From contig NZ_LT607674.1 of NCBI RefSeq assembly GCF_900095265.1, positions 1-60,316 of the forward strand: a stretch of 60,316 nucleotides of DNA, in the 5' to 3' direction. The notes below the pieces were generated by a model, which searched no databases, was not told the DNA's origin, and worked only from the letters and a program-made list of their open reading frames with translations. Made by a program: the position numbers and the translations under genes. This document shows, in pieces, positions 54,614-60,316 of the stretch; position 1 is the first letter of the stretch, and every line of letters begins with the position of its first letter. This stretch comes from Janthinobacterium sp. UMAB-56 (lineage in GTDB: Bacteria; Pseudomonadota; Gammaproteobacteria; Burkholderiales; Burkholderiaceae_D).

Positions 54614-56539
54614 TTATTTGTCCTGCTTTTCCGGCGTGCTCTTGTCGATCACTTCGCGGCAATCGCCACGGATGATGGCGTTGTCGTAATTGGTCCAGCC
54701 ATAGCTGTCGACGTAGCGCTTGTGCTGCTTGAAGCGGGGGCTGGCGATGCTCCATTCGGGCTGTTCGCCGGGGAAGCGGATATCGCCCAGGTCGAGCAGG
54801 GTGTGGAACATGTTTTCCGTCGACAGGCGCGCCTTCTGATGGCGCTGCAACTGCGTCACCTTGTCAGGATAGTGCTGCTGGAATTGCGGCGAGTACCAGA
54901 CGAAGGCGGGCACGTGGAATTCGAACTGCGTGTTGTGGCCATGGAAGGCCAGGCGGCAGGTGCCGTCGTACAGGGTCTGGCCGTGATCGGCCACGTAGAC
55001 GAGGGAGCTGCGCAGGGCGGTGCGCTGGCCATCGTCCTTCAGTATGCCGATCACGTTTGACAGGAACCAGTCCGTGTACAGGATGGAGCTGTCGTAGCTG
55101 TTGTTCAGCTGCGGCTTGATGGCCGTGTCCGTGTAGACGGGCTTGTCGACGCCAAACAGCGAAGGCTGCCATTTGTCGAAGGACTTCGGATAGCGCTGGC
55201 TGTAATTCCAGTGGCTGCCCAGGGTGTGCAGCACGATGAGCTTTTTCGGCGCCGGGTCGGCCAGCGCATTCTTGAACGGATCGAACAGGATCTGGTCGAA
55301 GTTCGAACTGTTGGTAAAGCCGCCCAGGTTCAGGAATTGCACCACGTCCGCTTCCTTGGCAAACACGGACACGGGCGTATCGAACTGGCCGAACGAGATC
55401 TGGTTCGACAGCCAGTAGGTCTTGAAACCCGCTTCCTTGTAAGCGGTGAGGAAGGATTTTTCCGAGAACCCATCCTTGAGGCTTTGCGTGGCCGGCTTGC
55501 GCGAGATGATGACGGGCACGGACAGGCGCGTGGCGGAAACGGCCGTGATGACGTCGGCCAGCGGCAGCAGATTGCTTTCCTGTTTCAGCAGGGGATTGGT
55601 GTCGCGTTCGTAGCCGTTCAGGCTCCAGCGGTCGTAGCGCGACGATTCGCCGATCACCATGACCACCACTTCCGGATGGGGATCGGGATGTTGCTGGTGC
55701 GCGCCGAAACGGAAGCGGCTGCTCTTCTGCCCCAGTTCGGCCAGGTATTTACGCTCTTTGTAGAAATCGTAGCCGCGCGCGGCCAGGCCGAAGGGCCAGG
55801 AATTGCTGACGGTGTCGAAGGCGTAGGGCAGGCGCGCCCAGTGGGGCAGGCTGGGCCACCCCAGGCCCGTTTCATCGGCACCGGCGATGCTGGCGTTCTC
55901 CGGCTTGCTGCTTTCCTCGTCTTCCTCTGCCGTTTCGTCGTCGGCCGAACTGGCATCGCCAAAGCCGGAGGCGCCCGCCTTGCCGCTGGCCGCCGCTTGG
56001 GTGGCCTTGGCCGATGCGGTGGCGCTGTGCAGAACCTTGGCTTCAAACCCGAATTCGTAGCCATACCACCAGAAGCCGCCCAGCAGGATCAGCAGCACGA
56101 AGGCGGCCGGTCGCGTCTTGCCGCGCCAGTCCAGGTCGCGCGTGCGCGTGGCCGCAAACCAGCCGAGCGCGCACCAGGCGATCACGCCGAGCATGACGGC
56201 GCCCATCAGCCACACTTTTTGCCCGAGGAATTCCAGCGCTTCCTTGGGGCTGGTTTCGAAGATGATGCCCAGGTGGTGCGTGGAAATACCCTGGCCGTAG
56301 AAGATGAACAGGTAGATTTCCGTCGGCAGGGCCAGGAAGGCGGGCACCAGCAGCCAGTGGAAGTACGCGGGGCGCTGGAACACGCTCCAGACGGCCAGCC
56401 AGGCCAGCAGCTCGAAGGTGAGCATCTGCCAGGGATGCTCGAGCGCACGCCCCAGCAGCGCGGGGACGAAGGGCACGGCCGTCAGCAGGGCATACGTCAG
56501 GAGCAGGAACAAATTGGCGGGGCGAAGCAAGGAGCGCAT
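54614..56539 (-). CDS. Phosphoethanolamine transferase (EptA/sulfatase family)
   Basis: The 641-residue inner-membrane enzyme has five N-terminal helices (residues about 10-160). After these comes a low-complexity linker that is very acidic (about 195-222, SSADDETAEEDEES), then a periplasmic sulfatase-fold domain. It carries the conserved GES (297-299), probable nucleophile T337 in SATRLSVP, and SLNGYERDTNP. The metal site is in the C-terminal half (VADHGQTLYDG, AFHGHNTQFE). Members transfer phosphoethanolamine to lipid A or other glycans and can give polymyxin tolerance; the substrate here is not known. The ATG at 56539 was preferred over an upstream TTG. Confidence 0.88.
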   Translation of the reverse strand: MRSLLRPANLFLLLTYALLTAVPFVPALLGRALEHPWQMLTFELLAWLAVWSVFQRPAYFHWLLVPAFLALPTEIYLFIFYGQGISTHHLGIIFETSPKEALEFLGQKVWLMGAVMLGVIAWCALGWFAATRTRDLDWRGKTRPAAFVLLILLGGFWWYGYEFGFEAKVLHSATASAKATQAAASGKAGASGFGDASSADDETAEEDEESSKPENASIAGADETGLGWPSLPHWARLPYAFDTVSNSWPFGLAARGYDFYKERKYLAELGQKSSRFRFGAHQQHPDPHPEVVVMVIGESSRYDRWSLNGYERDTNPLLKQESNLLPLADVITAVSATRLSVPVIISRKPATQSLKDGFSEKSFLTAYKEAGFKTYWLSNQISFGQFDTPVSVFAKEADVVQFLNLGGFTNSSNFDQILFDPFKNALADPAPKKLIVLHTLGSHWNYSQRYPKSFDKWQPSLFGVDKPVYTDTAIKPQLNNSYDSSILYTDWFLSNVIGILKDDGQRTALRSSLVYVADHGQTLYDGTCRLAFHGHNTQFEFHVPAFVWYSPQFQQHYPDKVTQLQRHQKARLSTENMFHTLLDLGDIRFPGEQPEWSIASPRFKQHKRYVDSYGWTNYDNAIIRGDCREVIDKSTPEKQDK

Positions 56540-56757
56540 AAGGGGAGGCAGCAAAAAATGTCCGCTATTATCAATCCTTTTGTGACGTTACGGTCATACA
56601 AGACTGCGCGCGGCCGATGCTTGGCCGCAGAGAAAGAATGCCAGATCATCAAGTGTCGCGAGGTGGTGGCGTCTGCGCGCTGCGGCCAAAGATTAGTCAA
56701 AATGCCACAAAAGTGCCGTTTTTTTGCCTTTTTTTATAGCAAAAAGCGGTAAACTGA
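56540..56757. other. Intergenic stretch upstream of the str operon
   Basis: This is the upper part of a 425-base gap between the divergent eptA-like and rpsL genes. It contains T-rich runs near 56719-56736 and no convincing gene or hairpin terminator. The promoter of the str operon follows. A promoter for the phosphoethanolamine transferase gene must lie here but was not recognised. Confidence 0.5.
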
Positions 56758-56786
56758 TTGACCCCCTGTAACACAAGGTCTAAACT
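56758..56786 (+). promoter_or_regulatory. Sigma-70 promoter of the str operon
   Basis: TTGACC (56758-56763), a spacer of exactly 17 bases and TAAACT (56781-56786). Transcription would start near 56793, leaving a leader of about 172 bases. That leader contains a hairpin CCGGGCA/TGCCCGG near 56911-56927. Confidence 0.8.
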
Positions 56787-56964
56787 AGCGAGTTCTCGAT
56801 TTTATTCTGCTCATCGTTTACGTATTGCTTGGCATTTCTTGGCCGCTCCTTATCGAGTGGCTGCGGGCGCCTCCGGTGCGCAGTAGATGAAAGCGGGACG
56901 AGGTTTTAGTCGCCGGGCATCTTGCCCGGGTTATTAATCGTAGTTTTTTGTTGGATTTATAACG

Positions 56965-57348
56965 ATGCCAACCATCAATCAATTGATTCGCAATCCACGC
57001 GTCGCTTTGACCGTGAAGAGCAAATCGCCGGCGCTGGAAAACAGCCCGCAAAAACGTGGCGTCTGCACACGTGTTTACACCACGACTCCAAAGAAGCCTA
57101 ACTCGGCTCTGCGTAAAGTCGCTAAAGTTCGTCTGACCAATGGTTTCGAAGTCATTTCGTACATTGGCGGTGAAGGCCATAACCTGCAAGAGCATAGTGT
57201 TGTGCTGCTGCGCGGCGGTCGCGTTAAGGATTTGCCGGGTGTGCGTTACCACATGGTTCGCGGTGCCCTGGATACCCAAGGCGTTAAAGACCGTAAGCAA
57301 TCGCGTTCGAAGTACGGTACCAAGCGCGCTAAAGCAGGCAAGAAGTAA
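56965..57348 (+). CDS. rpsL: 30S ribosomal protein S12
   Basis: The 127-residue S12 sits at the decoding centre. It has the conserved [12 protein letters not shown] loop with K43 and the [13 protein letters not shown] loop with K88, both wild type, so no common streptomycin-resistance change is seen. It ends in a basic tail. It is the first gene of the str operon (rpsL, rpsG, fusA, tuf), with the promoter about 180 bases upstream. The ATG at 56965 matches the family start MPTINQLIR. Confidence 0.98.
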   Translation: MPTINQLIRNPRVALTVKSKSPALENSPQKRGVCTRVYTTTPKKPNSALRKVAKVRLTNGFEVISYIGGEGHNLQEHSVVLLRGGRVKDLPGVRYHMVRGALDTQGVKDRKQSRSKYGTKRAKAGKK

Positions 57349-57500
57349 TAAGTTGTACGCAGCAAACCCAAGTTTCGCTCAGTGGCAACTAGCTAAGTGA
57401 ATGTAGTCGACCGCATCTGGTCGAGTAAGTGGAAGACTATGATGGTCGTCCGCGAGTGTGCGAAGAACGCGCGCTCAACTGAAGATTGAAAGGAATTGAT

Positions 57501-57971
57501 ATGCCACGTCGTCGTGAAGTACCCAAGCGCGAAATTTTGCCAGATCCAAAATTCGGCAACACTGATGTCGCTAAATTTGTAAACGTGCTGATGCTGTCCG
57601 GTAAGAAATCGGTTGCAGAAAACATCATCTACGGTGCTTTCGAGCACATCGCAGCAAAATCGGGCAAAGATCCGCTCGAAGTTTTCGCTACCGCAATCAA
57701 CAACGCCAAGCCGCTGGTTGAGGTGAAATCCCGTCGCGTCGGTGGTGCAAACTACCAGGTGCCGGTCGAAGTTCGCCCAGTCCGTCGTATGGCTCTGTCC
57801 ATGCGTTGGTTGCGTGAAGCTGCTAACAAGCGCAGCGAAAAATCGATGCCACAACGCCTCGGCGGTGAGCTGATGGAAGCGGCTGAAAGCCGCGGCGGCG
57901 CGATGAAAAAACGCGACGAAGTCCATCGTATGGCTGAAGCGAACAAAGCGTTCTCGCATTTCCGCTTCTAA
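57501..57971 (+). CDS. rpsG: 30S ribosomal protein S7
   Basis: The 156-residue S7 starts assembly of the 30S head and contacts E-site tRNA. It begins [20 protein letters not shown] and contains the conserved [25 protein letters not shown] good AAGGAA site lies 9 bases upstream of the ATG at 57501. In E. coli S7 represses translation of this operon by binding the rpsL-rpsG spacer; here that spacer is 152 bases long and could do the same. Confidence 0.98.
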   Translation: MPRRREVPKREILPDPKFGNTDVAKFVNVLMLSGKKSVAENIIYGAFEHIAAKSGKDPLEVFATAINNAKPLVEVKSRRVGGANYQVPVEVRPVRRMALSMRWLREAANKRSEKSMPQRLGGELMEAAESRGGAMKKRDEVHRMAEANKAFSHFRF

Positions 57972-58079
57972 TATAAAGCCAGCTACCGCAAGGCGGCTGT
58001 CAAGCATCTGTTGTTCGAGGCCGGGCTCATTTTTGCAAAAAAATGCTGCTCGGTTTTGTCCATTCATTTAGGATTAATT

Positions 58080-60185
58080 ATGGCCCGCAAGACCCCCATT
58101 GAGCGCTATCGTAATATCGGTATCTCCGCTCACATCGATGCAGGTAAGACGACCACGACCGAGCGCGTCCTGTTCTACACCGGCGTGAACCACAAGCTGG
58201 GCGAAGTCCATGATGGCGCTGCCACCACCGACTGGATGGCACAGGAGCAAGAGCGCGGTATCACGATTACCTCGGCTGCTGTTACGTGCTTCTGGAAAGG
58301 CATGGCAAACAACTTCCCAGCGCATCACATCAACATCATCGACACCCCAGGCCACGTTGACTTCACCATTGAAGTGGAACGTTCGATGCGCGTGTTGGAT
58401 GGCGCCTGCATGGTTTACTGTGCAGTCGGCGGCGTGCAGCCACAATCGGAAACGGTATGGCGTCAGGCTAACAAGTACAAAGTGCCACGTCTGGCCTTCG
58501 TGAACAAGATGGACCGTACCGGCGCCAACTTCTTCAAGGTCTACGATCAGATGCGTTCGCGTCTGAAAGCCAACCCAGTGCCTATTCAGATGCCTATCGG
58601 CGCTGAAGACGTCTTCACCGGTGTTATCGATCTGGTCAAGATGAAAGCGGTTATCTGGGACGACGCTTCGCAAGGCATGAAGTTCGAATACGGCGACATT
58701 CCAGCGAACCTGGCGGCTGAAGCTGCCAAGTGGCGCGAAAACATGGTTGAGGCCGCTGCTGAAGCGTCCGAAGAACTGATGAACAAGTACCTGGAAGAAG
58801 GCGACCTGTCGGAAGCCGAGATCAAGGCTGCTCTGCGTCAGCGTACCATCGCCAGCGAAATCGTTCCAATGTTGTGCGGTACCGCCTTTAAAAACAAGGG
58901 CGTACAGGCAATGTTGGACGCGGTCATCGAATACCTGCCATCGCCAATCGACATTCCACCTGTCCCAGGTCTGGACGAGGACGAGCAGCCAGTCGAGCGC
59001 GCAGCCGACGACAATGAGAAGTTCTCGGCATTGGCGTTCAAGATCGCAACCGATCCGTTCGTGGGTCAGCTGTGCTTCATCCGCTGCTATTCGGGCACAT
59101 TGAATTCGGGCGATTCGGTCCTGAACTCCGTGAAGCAGAAGAAAGAGCGTATTGGCCGTATCGTGCAGATGCAAGCCAATGAGCGCGAAGAAATCAAAGA
59201 AATGCGCGCTGGCGACATCGCCGCCGTTGTGGGTCTGAAAGACACCACCACTGGCGATACGCTTTGCGACGAAAAGGCAAGCGTGGTTCTGGAGCGCATG
59301 GTCTTCCCTGAGCCGGTGATTTCGCAGGCAGTCGAGCCAAAAACCAAGGCCGACCAGGAAAAAATGGGCCTGGCGCTGAACCGTCTGGCTGCAGAAGATC
59401 CATCGTTCCGCGTGCGTACCGATGAAGAATCGGGTCAGACCATCATCGCCGGTATGGGCGAGTTGCATCTGGACATCATCGTCGATCGTATGAAGCGTGA
59501 ATTCAACGTTGAAGCGACCGTCGGCAAGCCACAAGTGGCTTACCGCGAAACGATCCGTAAAGTGTGCGAAGAGTCGGAAGGCAAATTCGTCAAGCAATCG
59601 GGTGGTCGTGGTCAATACGGTCACGTGGTTCTGAAGATCGAACCGCAAGAACCGGGCAAGGGCTTCGAATTCGTTGACGCGATCAAGGGCGGTACCGTTC
59701 CTCGCGAATACATCCCTGCAGTTGAAAAAGGTGTGCGCGACACGCTGACTTCGGGCGTGATGGCTGGTTACCCAGTCGTTGACGTGAAAGTCACGCTGTT
59801 CTTCGGTTCGTACCATGATGTTGACTCGAACGAAAATGCATTCCGCATGGCCGCTTCGATGGCATTCAAAGATGGCTGCCGCAAAGCATCGCCAGTCATC
59901 CTGGAGCCGATGATGGCCGTGGAAGTGGAAACGCCGGAAGACTACGCCGGTACCGTGATGGGCGATCTGTCGTCGCGTCGCGGCATGGTGCAAGGTATGG
60001 ATGAAATTGCTGGCGGTGGCGGCAAGATCATCAAGGCCGAAGTGCCTCTGTCGGAAATGTTCGGTTACGCTACATCGTTGCGTTCGTCGACCCAAGGTCG
60101 TGCGACTTACACGATGGAATTCAAGCACTATGCTGAAGCACCTAAGCATGTGACTGAAGCAATCGTAAGCTCGAAAGCTAAGTAA
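58080..60185 (+). CDS. fusA: Elongation factor G
   Basis: The 701-residue EF-G is the translocation GTPase. The G domain has [15 protein letters not shown] (P-loop), DTPGHVDF and NKMDRTGAN, and is followed by domains II-V (for example [14 protein letters not shown] in domain IV). The ATG at 58080 ([12 protein letters not shown]) is the family start; a longer in-frame ATG at 58011 would add an unrelated stretch. It is the third gene of the str operon. Confidence 0.98.
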   Translation: MARKTPIERYRNIGISAHIDAGKTTTTERVLFYTGVNHKLGEVHDGAATTDWMAQEQERGITITSAAVTCFWKGMANNFPAHHINIIDTPGHVDFTIEVERSMRVLDGACMVYCAVGGVQPQSETVWRQANKYKVPRLAFVNKMDRTGANFFKVYDQMRSRLKANPVPIQMPIGAEDVFTGVIDLVKMKAVIWDDASQGMKFEYGDIPANLAAEAAKWRENMVEAAAEASEELMNKYLEEGDLSEAEIKAALRQRTIASEIVPMLCGTAFKNKGVQAMLDAVIEYLPSPIDIPPVPGLDEDEQPVERAADDNEKFSALAFKIATDPFVGQLCFIRCYSGTLNSGDSVLNSVKQKKERIGRIVQMQANEREEIKEMRAGDIAAVVGLKDTTTGDTLCDEKASVVLERMVFPEPVISQAVEPKTKADQEKMGLALNRLAAEDPSFRVRTDEESGQTIIAGMGELHLDIIVDRMKREFNVEATVGKPQVAYRETIRKVCEESEGKFVKQSGGRGQYGHVVLKIEPQEPGKGFEFVDAIKGGTVPREYIPAVEKGVRDTLTSGVMAGYPVVDVKVTLFFGSYHDVDSNENAFRMAASMAFKDGCRKASPVILEPMMAVEVETPEDYAGTVMGDLSSRRGMVQGMDEIAGGGGKIIKAEVPLSEMFGYATSLRSSTQGRATYTMEFKHYAEAPKHVTEAIVSSKAK

Positions 60186-60257
60186 TAGAAGTTCCGGGCC
60201 GGCTTTCACGAGAATGCCGGTCCCTACATTTAAATCATTGTTCTAAGGAAGAATAAA

Positions 60258-60316
60258 ATGGCAAAAGGTAAATTCGAACGGACCAAGCCGCACGTCAACG
60301 TCGGCACCATCGGCCA
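60258..60316 (+). CDS. tuf: Elongation factor Tu, N-terminal end (partial)
   Basis: The last 59 bases of the window start MAKGKFERTKPHVNVGTIG, the canonical EF-Tu N-terminus, preceded by AAGGAAG 7 bases before the ATG. It follows fusA, the usual tufA position. With the partial tuf at the left edge, the window holds two tuf genes in direct orientation about 60 kb apart. Confidence 0.95.
   Translation, partial: MAKGKFERTKPHVNVGTIG

Noticed and set aside
12580..56757. Genomic island or prophage
   Set aside because: No integrase, transposase, phage gene, terminal repeats other than tuf, or tRNA target was found, and base composition looks uniform by eye.
56965..57348. Streptomycin-resistance mutation in rpsL
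   Set aside because: K43 and K88 are both wild type.

Overview
This 60.3 kb window is a high-GC chromosomal segment from a betaproteobacterium, most likely an Oxalobacteraceae member (Janthinobacterium/Massilia/Duganella group). That placement rests on the gene order tuf-trpT-secE-nusG-rplKAJL-rpoBC, the sequences of the ribosomal proteins and RNA polymerase, a PEP-CTERM protein and the overall accessory content. The genus is inference. No search could be run.

Layout. (1) 1-12.58 kb: the end of one tuf gene, tRNA-Trp, secE, nusG, the L11/L1 and L10/L7-L12 genes and rpoB-rpoC, closed by a strong terminator. (2) 12.6-24.3 kb: a winged-helix protein fused to a damaged nucleotidyltransferase domain, an HDOD protein, a secreted DUF885 protein, an M48 protease coupled to an HPP-CBS membrane protein, a periplasmic thioredoxin-like protein, a chemoreceptor, and an Lrp regulator divergent from a three-part sulfur-transfer fusion protein (cysteine desulfurase, pseudo-metallo-beta-lactamase, rhodanese). 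(3) 24.6-34.4 kb: a 2,903-residue cyclic beta-glucan synthase (NdvB type), a tiny membrane protein, and a GDT1/UPF0016 manganese exporter preceded by a yybP-ykoY Mn2+ riboswitch. (4) 34.5-45.2 kb: two exported M1 peptidases, a beta-lactamase-fold hydrolase, an exported methyltransferase-like protein, a PPOx-fold protein divergent from a MocR/PdxR regulator, a spermidine-synthase-like protein and a PEP-CTERM protein. (5) 45.4-52.8 kb: a six-gene minus-strand operon for a MacAB-like export system (adaptor, ATPase, two permeases) followed by its own sigma-54 response regulator and histidine kinase. It is preceded by a near-consensus -24/-12 promoter and a cluster of four GGACA repeats. (6) 53.0-56.5 kb: a membrane-anchored MutS-type ATPase and a phosphoethanolamine transferase. 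(7) 56.7-60.3 kb: the str operon (rpsL, rpsG, fusA, start of a second tuf) with a good sigma-70 promoter.

The two tuf copies lie in the same orientation at the two edges of the window. About 44 kb of accessory genes separate the rpoBC and str operons, which sit much closer in many relatives. No integrase, transposase, CRISPR array or phage gene was seen, so this region does not look like a recent mobile island.

The most interesting items are the sulfur-transfer fusion with its likely Lrp operator, the self-regulating sigma-54 export operon, the Mn riboswitch/exporter unit, the membrane MutS-like ATPase, and the HTH protein with a missing catalytic aspartate and an apparently leaderless mRNA.
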